This document shows positions 46,723-60,300 of a DNA stretch of 64,000 nt, piece after piece. The position numbers were made by a program, and so were the translations under genes. The stretch comes from Hibiscus mutabilis. Its lineage: Eukaryota; Streptophyta; Magnoliopsida; Malvales; Malvaceae. The stretch is from NCBI GenBank assembly GCA_019671005.1, contig CM033717.1:72709850-72773849 (forward strand). Reading direction: 5' to 3'. The notes below the pieces were generated by a model, which made no database searches, was not told the origin of the DNA, and saw only the letters and a program-made list of their open reading frames with translations. Each line of letters begins with the position of its first letter. Position 1 is the stretch's first letter.

Positions 46723-48167
46723 GTCAAAACAAGAAGAAGCTTGGTTTGCTTATTTCAATACATACCTCTCTATCTTCAGTAGGAATGAAGAAATATTTGA
46801 GAATGGTACTACGCATTTGATTCTTATTTATTTGGTTTCTCTTGATGTGGAACAGAAATATACTAATTAAGGCGTTATGGGGTTTTGTTTCTTCAATGTA
46901 CTGTTGTATTTTATGAATTACATAGTAAATAATTTAGAAGTTTAGATTGTTTCTGCTATAACTTTTAGAATGATTACTGCTTTGCTCATTTGTCAAGCAA
47001 TAGGCTTTATGCTTCTATTTTTTTAATCTAGTATGTACTAGGATTTTTTTAATCTAGTATGTACTAGGATTTAGAGTTTATCTTATAACTACTATGTAGT
47101 TTTAGTTTAAATACCTTAGGTTTAACATCATTTACAGATATTTACAATTTGGATATTTGTTTTGTCCCTCTATTATGTTTTATGAGCTTAATCGCACTTT
47201 TTGTATAGGTTTGGGCTTTTAGATTATTGGGGTATTTTACACTAGTCATATTTTGCTAAGCTTTCAAATATTAGGCTTTAGGTTATATCTGTAAAGGCAT
47301 TTAGGGTTAAGGCCTTTAGCTCATAAGTACCTATTAAGGTGTGAAGCTAACTTCTCTTTCCGTTAACCAACACTCTCTTCTAAGAACTCGAAGAAAAAAA
47401 CCCAGAAAGCTTATTCACCTAGCTATCATAACAAAAAGTAAAACAGGCAAAAATGTAACTCTTTCTGCTAGGTTATAATGTAATTTAAGATAGCTCATAA
47501 TGTTTAGAAAGAAAATTTCTAAACAAGCCAGTGCATGTTCAGAACAGAGAGAAGGTACAAGGATTAGGAACTGCATGAATAAACAAGACAAAGCGGGGTG
47601 TTTAGAGGAATGGTGAAGCACACTCCACCCCATCACCTGACAAACTTGATGCTGATAGTACTCGGAAGAAAATCTTGTCAGATTAATACTCAAAAGTCAA
47701 TTTTTTTATATAAAATGGCAGCAACCGGAGAATTCTTATAGAAAATAGGCCAGAATCTTAAATATTCTTTTACATTGTGTGGTTAATAAAATACAATTCT
47801 GTTTTCGAGCTGACAATCAAGTGGGGTAATGTCAATAACTTTCAACAATCAAACCAAATAAGCAGAAAGCTTTTAACAAAACCCATGTCAATCTTCAAAC
47901 TTAAAACACTTTGTCGACAAGAAAGGACATAAATATTCCTTGCAGAAAAAGATTGCATGACAACTTCCTGATAGTATTATTACCATCAAAATTTAACTCT
48001 AAATAGAAGTTAGAAACAAACTTATATATAATTTGAGCTATTTAGGCTGCCAAAAGGGGGAAAAAGTAAAGCATAAGCTCAAACGAGTGACAATGTCAAC
48101 AGAAAGCAAGGGAAATAAGATGCTTACATGATTGGCCAGAAAGAGTCCTACCAGGCCATGGCTTTAG

Positions 48168-48244
48168 CTAAGAACTTTCGGTACCAAGAGATTCGTTTCT
48201 ACTAACACTATCATAATGCCCCTAGAAAAAAAAAGGGGGGGGGG

Positions 48245-48275
<31 letters not shown>

Positions 48276-49038
48276 TTTAAGAAAAGATAAGAGAACAATC
48301 AAGTATTTTTATCAAAACGGATAAGGGTTATACCAGAAATGGATTTTTACAGCGGTGCTGACGGTCTTCAAAAAGGGGAGAGTAATAAGAACCCACGGCG
48401 TCATCAGAATCACTGTTGGAGCGCAGTCTGGAATTGAGTAGAGCTGGTCGGTTCAGAAAACTATTTCTCACATCGAAATCAGGTTCTAGCGGATTAGCAC
48501 TACCTACATACGAAGCTCCCAGTCTATATATCTGAATCCACAACAGGGACGAAAAGAATCTTACGCAAGACCCCAAGATCTCCATGGCAAGCGTTAACCT
48601 GAGCGAGAAGACGAACAACACCCCATTACCCTGGCTGGACATGTTCCAAATATCGCGGGAAAAGAGGATGAACCAAGAAACGTCAAGAACAATGGCGCAG
48701 AAGAGCAAAACGGCGTAGGTTCGGCCCAAGCTCTGACTGCTGCTCGCGATAGCAACCAAAGCGAACAATGCGATCCCCAAATTCATCAGCAACACACCGT
48801 TGTATAATGTGCCGAGGGATCCGATCAAGGAACACCCAATCTGGTCAACCAAACAACAACCCTTTTTTTAACAAAGAAACCCTAGATTTGTTTTAATCTT
48901 AATAAAAAGGACAAAAAGAAAGGGAGAAATTACTTGAATGTAAATGAGGACGACGGCGACATTCAGGAGCCTATCGTAATCGTGAAGACGAGCGTGAAAC
49001 CAATCTCTCGCATTCTGAGAGCAACAACAAATCATCAT
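48168..49038 (-). CDS. Small multi-pass membrane protein, AGTRAP-like (221 aa, three exons)
   Basis: Exons on the minus strand are 49038-48934, 48840-48334 and 48221-48168, all phase 0. The protein begins MMICCCSQNARDWFHARLHD. About four hydrophobic segments follow within residues 24-150 (for example LLNVAVVLIYIQ joining IGCSLIG, MNLGIALFALVAI, YAVLLFCAIVLDVSWFILF, SSLLWIQIYRLG), then a polar Ser/Asp-rich tail. Layout and the LDVSWFILF region recall the angiotensin-receptor-associated protein family (AGTRAP, PF06396); plant members have no settled role, and no angiotensin system exists in plants. The last exon adds 17 residues, GHYDSVSRNESLGTESS, after a strong polypyrimidine acceptor. Without it the frame would end two codons into the intron. 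Family call moderate, gene call strong. Confidence 0.78.
48226..48271. repeat. A9-G11-(AG)13 tract inside an intron 3' splice site
   Basis: On the minus strand this reads (CT)13, C11, T9 and then CTAG, so the microsatellite is itself the polypyrimidine tract for the last coding exon of the membrane-protein gene. It fills about 40 percent of a 112-nt intron. Confidence 0.85.
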
Positions 49039-49439
49039 CTGCTACGATTCATCCAATTCTGATTTATTGCTTCTTCAAAGCAATCAAATCAAAACCAATT
49101 CTCTTTCTTTTATCTTTGTTTTCCCTCTTTTTTTATCTGTCTATTCGCAACAGAAGATTACTTTCATTCAAGAACTACAGCACCAGATTATCAACTATGC
49201 AGAAAATCATGAAATCAAAATCCTGAAAAGGGAAATAAGATATTTTTTCTCTTTTAGAAACAAGGGCCGGGAAAACTAACCTCTTTATCTTCCTCTCTTT
49301 TTTATTTGCTCTTTCTCAAACAACTTTTCCCTCTTCCTCATAGGGACAGCAAACAGTTTTTCTCGACCGGTTCATTTAATTTTTCAATCAAACCGATTTA
49401 ACCAACTGTAATCTATAAATTCGGATGGCAAAAAAATCT

Positions 49440-50278
49440 ATTGTAAATTACACTATAAGTGAGTTAGTTATAAATTTAGTAACAAATATGTTGGTTTTTT
49501 TTAAAAAAAATTAATTACTCGATTACAAGTTTAAGAATAAACATATTCGATCACTCAATTATTGGTTTAGAAAAAAATACATCATTAAATTAAAATTTTG
49601 TGATAAACAAGTCATTATGTCATTAAGATTGAAACAAGAGATTGGTACAATAATAATTTTAGTCCCTGAAACTTATGCATTCTATTAATTTGGTCATAAT
49701 TAGAAATAATTCAATAAATTTTCCTTCATATTTAAATTTTCGATCGGTGAAGTGTGTGTCTACTAACATGAGACATTGAGGTCATAATGTGTCTATTCTA
49801 TTAGTTTGTCAATTGTCTAGCAGTGACTGAAGTGATTGTGTTTGCCGAGTTATTATATTTGTTGATTATCAAGCTAATGGAGAATAGCTAGGGTGTGGTA
49901 AGTGGTCAAAGGGTGTGTCATGGTGGTGCAATGTCGAAAATTTTAAATATAAAAGGTTAAATTTATTGAATTGTTTTGAATTATGGTCAAATTAATAGAA
50001 TGCATAAGTATTAGGGACTAAAATTATTATTATTATTATTATTATTCTTTCAATTTTAATGACATAATGACTCATTTGTCATAAAATTTTAATTGGGTGA
50101 CATATTTGTTCCTAAATCTATAATTAAGTGACTCAATTGTTACTTTTAAAAGAAAAGTGACCATTTTAGAAGAAGGATACATGTTTGTTCCTAAACTTAT
50201 AATTGTTACTTTTAGAAGATGAGTGACATATTCGTTACTAAATTTTATAATTAAGCCACCTCTAATATATTTTACCCA
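49440..50278. repeat. Foldback MITE-like element, about 840 bp
   Basis: The left end GTAAATTACACTATAAGTGA and the right end (ACCTCTAATATATTTTACCC) are imperfect inverted copies. Strong inner pairs include AACTTATGCATTCTATTAAT and ATTAATAGAATGCATAAGTA, and CAAGTCATTATGTCATTAA with TTAATGACATAATGACTC. There is no transposase. The TTATTATTATT run in the right arm (about 50026-50046) is an added microsatellite. Confidence 0.65.
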
Positions 50279-51779
50279 AAAATCTATAAAATCGACCAAA
50301 TCGATTATATACCTGTAACTGAATCAATTTTAAAGCTAATCGACTTAATTCGTTAACTGAATTGATTTAAATATTAGTTTTACATAAAATATAATGTTAA
50401 TTTTATAATATATTTTAATTTGTTATCATATTTTTTGTTTTTTGGCACGATTTTTATTATTTGTGAATATAGTTTGATATTTAGTGTTGCATTTATCGTA
50501 GCGCACTTTTTGATTAGGAACAATCAACGATCCTCTATGATTATATTTTTTTGTGATAATTTATCGATACATTCAGAATGTTCACGAAACAATTTGTAAA
50601 AATGAAACAGAAAAACTAATGATAGCTGTTAAATTTCTTTTATGATGATGAAAATTTTATTAAACAAATTTTTTATTTTATTTCTTTCGCATTTGTTGAA
50701 TTTTCATGTTATAAATATGATATATTTGTTTATACCTTACATTTTTTTTAATAAAAAACTAACTTCTAACTTTATCAAAACAATTATATCTGAGTTGATT
50801 CTTCTATACGTTAATTTGAAAATTTAAAAACTAATAGTCGACAAAATTGATGTATAACCAACAAAGTTGATCAATCGCCCATGTCCAAACTAAATTGACA
50901 GAGAATATCGATTTTTATTGGTTTAAACCGACAAATAATCTCTCATGCTTCCTCTTCATTTTTTTCATTTTTTCTTATTTTATTTTGTTTATATTCATAC
51001 TATTATTTAAAATTATAACTGAGTTGAAGTCAAGAAGTGTCCTAGTGAAAAAGTGGACAATATTCATCCTTGGAGACACAGGTTTAAACTGCTTTGTCTA
51101 TGAGATGTATTGTCAAAATATTAAAAAATATGTATGAACAGATATTACTTTGTAACGATATAAAAGGATCGTATCCATATAAATCATTTTGGTCATGTAT
51201 TTGAATCTTTTAATAACAATTTCTATTTATATTTTTCAGTACCCTAGTCGCATCCCCTTTTTTCTCTACCGCTCAAGTTTTTATTTTTTTGAATTTTACA
51301 TAGATGGTGGTGGCACTAATTTTAGTGCTGGTTGCCGACCTCCTGTAATCTTCGTTTATTTGTTTGTTTCATTTTTATTTATTAGTTTTTGAATTCAATA
51401 ACTCTTTCATTGTGACACGATTTTCTCTACCTTTTGGTATCTATCATCTACCTTTTGGCACACTTTCCTTCTCTTAATCGGTCATTGTAACTATTTTGTG
51501 TCGAGCCTTTAAGTTATGGTTTTTACCTTTTTTAGGTTGGGTCTTGTTTATGAATTAGAGAAGTTAGTTTTCGTGTTATTAGGAATATGTCTGGATCAAA
51601 TTTGTTTATCTGAGTTGTAAAACTGTCATTGTATTTTTTATTTTTTTTCTTTTAGTAAAACTAGCGTACTCATATTCAAAATAATAATTTTTATTTCTTT
51701 TATTTAAAGATTTATAAAACTATGGAACTATAAAAACAACCCCTATAAATAATTATTAAAGAGAAAAATAACGTTTTGT
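50279..51779. other. AT-rich intergenic stretch
   Basis: Only short low-complexity frames occur (for example 50642-50827 and 50895-51137, rich in Phe, Ile, Leu), which is normal for T-rich plant DNA. No gene or element end is recognised. Confidence 0.45.
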
Positions 51780-54700
51780 TGTAATCACTAATTTTGTGGT
51801 GAACCTTTTTTTTGTTATTTTTATTTTTTTCTTTACTTTTGTTTTTTACAATAATGGGTTTTCTTATATGGTGCTACTATCTATGAGATTATATACAAGG
51901 GGCTTTGTTTATCTACCTTATCTATGTTATTACTATAGTATATATATGATTATTGTTTAAAATTCAAAAGCCAAAATATTACTATTTTTATTTGTTATGT
52001 TATTTGTTATTACACTATTATCCATTTGAAAAAAAAACCCTAAATATTACTAGTATTACAATTAAGTATTAACTTTGAAGTTCGGTTTGTTACTATATAT
52101 TAGAAACGAATATATTATATCGTTAGTACCGCCTTTATTTTATTACTACCACCTTATTATCCTTAGTATCATCATTATGTAAAATGTTACGTTACCTTAG
52201 TGTTATTATATAGTATGGTCATTACTACTAGTATTCATCTTTGTCATTAATGTTATTAGATTGAGCTATAGAGGATAGATTAAATACAAGGCCAATTAAA
52301 TAAAGCCCAAGTTATATATATATATATATATGTCAACAGTCCATTTACAATTATAATAAACCCAACTGTTTTATACATTTACATATTAAGCTCATTAGGG
52401 CCCTAAACTAATCAGAACCTTAATCCATTTCGTTATTTTGTGCTCAGCCAGCTCTCAGCCCTTGGATTAGAACGATCGAACGGCTCAGATTAAAGCTGAA
52501 GTGGCCCTTCATCTGCCCCGACACGTGCGTGCAATCCACGCACGACTCTCTAGAGCTTCCACGCGCGTGTACAATCCACCGTTGGCTTTCCAGTACCACG
52601 CCGGCAACTTTTCGCCTTTTGAGCACCTCCACGCTAGCAAGGGGAGCCACAGGCCGAGTGCCACATCTGCACCGTCTCGCCGCGTCAGCCGCCACGCCAA
52701 GGCTGATCCCCCTTCTTCATATGAGAGCCATATTGCATGCAAAGAGGCGCACAAAAAAAAATAGATAATCAGAGGCGCAATAAAAATAAAAGGCTGCAGG
52801 AATTTCAGAATAGCAGTTGAATCCAGACAAAAAAGAATGTGTATTAGCCAATAGGGAATTTTCTGATTTCATTCTTTTTTTCAATTGAGTGTAATATCAT
52901 AGGCTATATAACACAAAGCCCTAAACTATTGTAAACCATTCGGCAATTGAAAAAGGAATAGAGCAAACAGAGCAAAAAAAGCCTCGAACAGTTTGAGGTA
53001 TACCCTTTTTTCTCTTTTAATCAAAAGCATACATTGACATAGATTTAGGGTTTATTTTTTCTTACCTATTCGGTTCATCTCCCTCGCGCCGCGTCCTTTC
53101 TCCTTCGATAATAAGCCACCTAGCCTTCTTAGTAGTTGCGCGTGGTGAATCAAAAAAAGAGAGGCCGGAGAGGGGTTAGGTTTTCGGTTCTGGACTTAAA
53201 AAATAGGACTTTTAGATCTGTTTTCAGTTTAACGGAGGGGTTTTGTCATTGTTTTCAAAAAACAAAGGATGGATCTAAATTTAAAAAAACGAGAGCTGTT
53301 TTAGTTTGATTTTGAGTTTGCCGGCCGCCGGTGAGCGGCGGCTAACGCGACAAAACCTCATCGATTTCTGGATTTCGTGGTGGCCGGAGTGGCCAAGTTC
53401 ATCGATTTTTGGGTTTGCGGTGTTCATCCCTGCTCTAGGGATAGGGGAGATAACGGGGAGGTTTCCTGGTTTCAAATGGCCAAAAGATGATATCCGGCCA
53501 AAATAAGAAATTTTTATAACACCCCCTTTTAAAAAATGGTCTAATCGCTTTATAAATCCCTCCGTCCCGTCTTAATAACGCCTGCGGTCCTTCCACATGG
53601 GCAAATCTCACTATTTGTTCCTCCGCCCTGATTAATCATGCTTGTAACGGCCTTTCGCCTTTGTTATTTACGATCGCAGTCCTTAGATTTGCAGAATTTT
53701 GACATTTTGCCTCCTTTTTATACATGCTTTTATTTTATGCTGTGTAATTTGTTTCCCTTACATTTCAGTCCCTATTTATGCTTATTTTTTTTCATGTTGA
53801 TATATATTGGTAGATATTAAGTGCCTTTGGTTGATAATATGTGGTTTGATGTGATATATGATATATATATTATGTAACTATTTTTCTATAGTAGGTGCTT
53901 ATATGATTGTTTATAATACGTGGTATATAATATATAGCTTTTGTATCATATAGGTTTTTATATAATGTATAGTTTTTGTAAAGTACGTAATATGTAGTTT
54001 TACATGTATAATATATGTTTCTAATATAATATAATATAATATAATATATAATATCTATGTATATAATATAAGTTTTTTACATGATATATATCATACAAGG
54101 TTTTTGAGATAAAGTTTTTCCATAAATATATATATATATATATATTTAGTATAGAATATATAGTAAATATATTTATATTCTTGTGTGTTTTGGTCCTTGG
54201 TGTAGGTTTAGATTAGTGGTTTAAGCTCTTGTAGTTTTGGGCCTAGGGTTAGCCTTAGTTTAGTGAGCATTGGGCTTAGTGTGTTTGGGCCTAGGTTTAT
54301 CTTTAGCTTAGTGGGCCTCGGGCTTAGTTTAGATGGGCTTGGTGTTTGTTAAGGTCTTTGGATTAGTTTAGGAATTAATTTAATTAATTTAGGTTGTGCG
54401 CTCGTCTAATAGGGGCATGATCCTTAAATTAATTAAGTTAATTCTAGAATTAGACTCTTTAGAGCCTTAGCTAGATTTAGGTTCGAATTAACTTAGTGAA
54501 TTTAAATTTATCATTAGCTTATTGGGATAAATGTAAAATTCATTAAATTAATTGAACATTTCTTAATCACTTTTGGGACAACATTAATTGCAAGTTTAGA
54601 TTGACATTTAATTTTAAACCATGATTAATTAACTCAATTTGCTTTAAATAGTGTTATTGACTTATTGGAACACTAGTTTAAAATCGATTGAATTAATTAT

Positions 54701-55555
54701 CATGTTACAAGATAATTCATAATTTGTTAGGGTTTTCTAGTCTTTTTAGGGTTTAATTAATTTGGGATTAATATTACTCACCTAATTAATAATTAGATCA
54801 CTAATTAAATTTCCATAATTTGAGGCATTTTAGGTTAAGGCCTTTAAGTGTTTAATTTTCAAGCCCTTGTTTGACATTCATTTTATTTATCATCATTTGG
54901 CCCATTTGGTTTACATATTAATCAATTTAAATCATAAAATGAGGTATTCATTAATTCCGATATTTGTGTCGTAACAATCCGAGCTTAAAGGATGTTGACC
55001 AAATATCTGAATTAATCCTTACCGACTCAAGATAAAATTAAAACCTAACCAAATTATTACATCACATTTTAATTGCTTGCACCATGCATAAAGGTGACAT
55101 GCGGGGTTCGAACCATAAACTAACATGGCAGTCAGGCTTATATGATGTCGGTTTAGTCTATGGTCCAATGTATCGTCAACCTTATTAATTAAATGTCAAA
55201 TTAATTTGAATCCACCAATTTGATAAAGCCCGTTCAATTAAGGTTAATTTTCAATTAAGGTCACCGAATTAAATTTCTTTTAAATTCCGACAATTTCCTT
55301 CGATTAAAAGCAACAAGTATTTTGGTACCGATTTTCGGGTGTGATAGGGGTGCCAATCCTTCCCCACACGTAACCAACTCCCGAACCCTTTCAAATCGAA
55401 TCTCTGGTTCTGTGGTGTTCGACCTACCTTATCCAAGTGGCCGGTAGCGACTTCGATTTTTTTTTTATCGTTTTCAAAAAAATAAAAATTTTCAAAAATG
55501 ATCCCCTTTAAAACAAATTTTCTTCAAAAAGTAATTTTCAAAAAACGTCGTCACA
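51780..55555 (+). mobile_element. Tat/Ogre-type solo LTR (copy C)
   Basis: It starts TGTAATCACTAATTTTGTGG and ends ACGTCGTCACA, matching the other Tat LTRs. No primer site follows. The flanks TTTGT (51775-51779) and TATGT (55556-55560) agree at four of five bases. The right-hand third is close to copy A (for example the phrase ACCATGCATAAAGGTGAC at 55080 against ATCATGCATAAAGGTAAC at 5974). The GC-rich frames near 52500-52760 are part of the LTR and not genes. Confidence 0.75.
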
Positions 55556-56334
55556 TATGTTAATCGTTTTTTCTTGAGTTAGTGTCGAGTTGACTCGTGA
55601 AATCAATTCATGCGTATGTTTAATAAATAAAAAAATATTTAATGCACTGTCAATGTAAACTTTAGTTTATATATACATATTTATTTTAGATGTAGGAGGT
55701 TTAAGGCTAGTGATTTATATTTTATGTTTTAAAGCTTAAATATGAATGCCGATGGAAAAAAGTTTTCCATCAAATATTTTTCCTTAATAAATAGTGCATA
55801 TATTTATTTGATATAATATTTAAACTACATATTATCTTTAAATCGAAGATTAATCGCATTTGAACTCGTATTCTACAAGAGATACTAACCTAATTAAGAC
55901 TTAATCAACCTGTAATTTGAATTAAAAATTCAATCTAACTACTAATTAAAATCAATTAATGCAAAAAAGAATTTACTCTTAATAGTAAATGGCCATATAA
56001 TTTGTCGATAGAGCATTAGATTTTTAATTAAGTTATAAAAAGCATTTACAAATAATTATAAAAATTTTATATAAATAAATCGTGGTAGTATTTGTTTAAT
56101 TTACCCTTTTTAATAAAATTTGAATATATCTTACAAATAATTGGATTCAATAAATAGCTATTTTTAACTGTGTTTTTTTTATAACTAGATTTTACTCGCA
56201 CATTATGCGTGTGAAAGTAAAAAGAAAAAAATAAAAATAAAAAACCATTATTAAATATGTGGATAATTTTTTCTTTATTAAATAATATTTTAAAAATAAT
56301 TATAATTTTTTTGAGTTTGAGCAAAGGTGTTTAC
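55556..56334. other. AT-rich spacer
   Basis: No gene or recognisable element. Confidence 0.4.
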
Positions 56335-56495
56335 CGCAAATAGCAATAATTAATCTCCTTGCCGCAAGTACTCTCATTAAGAGGTAAACGGCTAGCCATA
56401 AATTATACTTATTTTTATTTATAGGAATTGAACTCCTGACCTCATAGTTTAAGGATGAGTTAAATAATCACTACACCATAATTTCTTAATTCTAT
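56335..56495 (-). mobile_element. tRNA-derived SINE-like repeat
   Basis: On the minus strand TATGGTGTAGTGATTATTTA resembles an A box and GGAGTTCAATTCCTATAAA, about 35 nt on, resembles a B box (AGTTCAATTCC). This is the usual spacing of Pol III promoters in SINE heads. The rest (TAGCCGTTTACCTCTTAAT) would be the body. No poly-A or T end and no target-site duplication were fixed. Confidence 0.4.
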
Positions 56496-57366
56496 TTGGT
56501 GAATTTAAAAATTCACCCAAATAATAATTCGTAATATTTTTATTGTTTATATTATAATTTAATTTTGATTGCTTTATATTTGTCAAATACAATACTTAAA
56601 TTATTTAAATTTTCAATTCTTTAAATTCAAAATTATATATATATATTAACTGAATTAAAACTCGATCGGTATCTTTTTGTCATTTTATGAGCTAAGTTAG
56701 TGTTTCTTTTACTTATTTGATAATGGCAAGTATGGATAACTTAGCTTTGACTAAACTAAACTTCCCAAATAACACCCAACATAATTATTAATTAATTATC
56801 TTATCATGTTAAATTATGTAGTAGGTTTCATTAGCTTTCAACCAGTACTGCTATTATTATTTAACTAAAACCCACCTTACTAGCTGTGGACAAATCTAAC
56901 TTAGTAAATTAAACTCTTAAATCAAATACAATCAAAACATAATATTAAGAATAAGAATATCGTTTAATTATTTATTTACTAATAACCAGTTGGTATAACA
57001 AGGTAAGACGTTATGTGCCTTAAGTAAAGTCAGATGTTTGAATCTTGACGTTGTGAAAGAAAAAAATTAAATTAAAACGGTTGCTCTTATATTAGAACTC
57101 AACAATATTCGATTCAAATTAGTATTTCAATAGCTCGAATACCGGTACTTAAACAAAAAATAATAATTATTTTATAAACTTTTAATTATGGGATTATTAT
57201 CATTAATCTTATGGTTTTCCCATTTGCTAGTTTTGTTAGGTGGTAGCAGCAACTGCCAAGATAGTCCCACCAACGTTGGAGCCTACTCATCACTCATCAT
57301 GGGCTTATAATTTTGATTTATTTTTATTTTTGGTAAAAAAATTGAAAAAGAAGAAAAAAAAAGGAT
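56496..57366. other. PURA1 upstream region
   Basis: No gene. A degenerate tRNA-like segment (CCAGTTGGTATAACAAGGT with a later TGTTTGAATCTT) at about 56990-57055 may be an old SINE head. The sequence just before the ATG is T- then A-rich and probably holds the short 5' UTR of the following gene. Confidence 0.35.
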
Positions 57367-60300
57367 ATGGAAGGGAACTCTGGAGGCGGCGGTGGCGGAG
57401 CAGACAGAGGAGGAGGCGGAGGAGGAGGAGAAAGAGGAGGGAACGATGTGGAGCTGGTTTGCAAAACACTCCAGGTAGAACACAAGCTATTCTACTTCGA
57501 TCTCAAGGAGAACCCGCGCGGTCGTTATCTGAAGATCTCGGAAAAGACGTCGGCCACCAGGTCAACCATCATCGTACCTTCCTCCGGCATCTCCTGGTTC
57601 CTCGATCTTTTCAATTACTACGTCAACTCCGACGAGCGCGACCTCTTCAACAAGGAATTGCAGCTCGACAGTAAAGTCTTTTACTTCGACATTGGCGAGA
57701 ACCGGAGGGGTCGTTTCTTGAAGGTACGCCCCTTACTGTTTGAATTATCTTCACTCTATCACTTCCATTTCTCTTTTTCCTTTTTGGAATTTCGTTTCCT
57801 GTGTGTGATTTCGAGGTTTAGTAGAATTGGTTTAGGGGATCGGATCTCTTCTTGAATTGGATGATGCTGGAGTAGGAAATTCTTTGCTATGAATCATGAT
57901 GTCAGTGAATAACTAAGCCGTAGCTTTACATCACTTCGAATGCTAGGCTTTTTTCTTCAACCAGATATTGTAAGCATGGATCATTCCGGTTATCAGGAAC
58001 CTTGGCCGTCTTGTATTTTATAGTGGTGAATAATATCTCTTATATTTCGTCATCGGAGGTTGCCGCTGATTATGGTTTTTTTTTCCAAAAGTAATTGACG
58101 AAGAGAAACTGTGTCCTTCCTGAAATTCAATTTTCCTGTTCCTCTTAGCTCGAAAAGGGAGTGGATGAACAAGAACTCTTTACAATAATTGGTCTTGGAC
58201 TTGGAGAATGAAAAGACCATGAATTAGGAAATTTGACTTGATTATAGTGACTCGCTTAAAGCGGGTTTAATAGGATATCGGCTCCCAACATTCAAAAGCA
58301 TTTAGAAGCATTTTTCGTGTTTGAACTGGACCCAATAGCATTGGATTCATGAATTAGTCCTACTGTGGAAAGCCTTTTACCTCAGATGAATTAATTTCAA
58401 TATTCCTCGAGACATTGAATATTCTAAATGCTTTTTGCATGAGATCTACCTTGTTTCTTGCTAATGAAGCTTCTTTTTCATACCTTTAGTCTAAAGGTTT
58501 GTTGCTGCTCCAAAGGGTTCCTTTATGAGAATAATGCCGGCTCCTTCAATTCAACATTCTTTGTCTGAAATGTCATGTTTGATTCTGTTTGCCATCTAGT
58601 GTCAATTGATGCTTTTATTTCCAGGCAACAAAAATGCATCCTTGGGACTCCTAAAATCTATTTTCAATCACCAGAATTTTGGTCTATATTTCCTTTCTTG
58701 TAAATGTGGCTGTTTGAACCTTAGATCAGGTTCTTTTCTGTTCCTCCGAGTAAAGTGCATGTTGAACTGAGGATTTTCCTACCATAGAAATGGTATTAGC
58801 TTCTCCAATTAAATACTCATTTCCAAAGCCTGATCTTTAGTGCTTGGTTCTCTCACCCTTTCCTGCTAGCGTTAATAGCTTTATTTCAGAGCATCATGAT
58901 GCTACGTTGAAGGTTCAGATATCTAGTCTCTATCTCTCTGGCTTTGGTTTTAATTCCTTTGCAGTATTCTGGCTGCTTGATGGGGGAAATGAAAAGGAAA
59001 CTTCGCTTGCTTGAACTTTGCAATAGATTGTTGATTATTGCTTAAATTTGAATTGTATTTCCAAGTTTTATTCCTTCGAAAACTCTGCTAGTCTTTTCTT
59101 AATTAGAGGATACAGTTTGATGGGTTGGGTTAGGTTTGTATTTAGCCAGTTTTGGTTTTCGATTCTAGCTCTTTTGAGGTTTTAAGTTGGTAAAGTTCTG
59201 GTTGTTGCCTTTGAGTCGATTCTTTTTGGGTTCTGAAGGCCTTTGTTTCCTGTCAACTTTTACCTCATTCGCAGTAGATGGTAATTCGGGTCTGGGATAG
59301 GTTTGTTTTGAGGCACACTGGGTTTTTTGTTGTTGACCTCTGTACTATAGGGAATTGTTCAGGTAGACTTTTAGCTGAACTGAGTTGGTCATTGTGGGTC
59401 AATTTGTCTTTAGCCTTCTTGACCTAGACAATTAGCACTCTTTGGGCACCCATCTGACAAACAATGCCATGGAAACAATTGAAAGCAAGAAATCTAGATT
59501 CCACTTGATAAAGGATTTAATAAAATCAATCCAATGAGTATGCCTTTTTATGAAAAGTTGTTTCAAATATAAGTTTGTTTGTCTGAAAATTTTAAGACAT
59601 TGTCTCCAAACTGCATGTGGGGACTGGAATTCACCTACTATTAGCATTGCAACATATTGCTGATTCTTTGCCTTGCAATTTGTATTTACCACCTTCATTG
59701 GGAAACATGCTTGAATCTTAAGATTGTGCGATGCTTATCTGTGAGAACTTCCCACGAGAGGAGTAGATGAAAGTTGAGTGTGGCTTTAATCACATTGGTA
59801 AAAAAATATATTCTCTCTAGTTCTTATCTCTGAATTGCCTCTGCAAGGGACAAGAATTTACAAAATAAATGAGAAAACAGGTGAAGAAATATCAAATATG
59901 CACTTACAGTTTGTCTAGAGAAATTCTTGTTACTCTTATAACATTTTATTTTGGTCAGCAATTCGGATGTGCAAATGGTGGGAAACTAGAGGTTGATTAG
60001 GACCGTATTTAAGTAAATGTCCAGGTTGGGTATTAGTAAAGTCATCCAAGTTGAGATCAGCATAAGTTTTGTCTGATTGGTACATTTTCTTTATTCTTTC
60101 CGTAAATGTAACGAAATATAGAAATCAATTTTCATATGTTTTCTTCTAAGAGCTGAGCAGCCTTCGTCTTGATTTCCCAAAGTTGTTTTTGCCTGTTTTA
60201 ATGCGAGTCTATGAGCCACGTGTGAGTATGTGTCTGATACAAATAATGTTAACTTTTTGCAAGTTTTTTCTTATATTTAGAGGGTTGATCTGCATGTTGA

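Noticed and set aside
57240..57674. 144-aa Arg-rich frame overlapping PURA1 exon 1
   Set aside because: Shadow frame of the Gly-rich coding sequence; the PUR repeats are in the frame starting at 57367.
59432..59698. 88-aa minus-strand frame in PURA1 intron 1 as a nested gene
   Set aside because: No domain, no supporting splice or promoter signals; chance frame.
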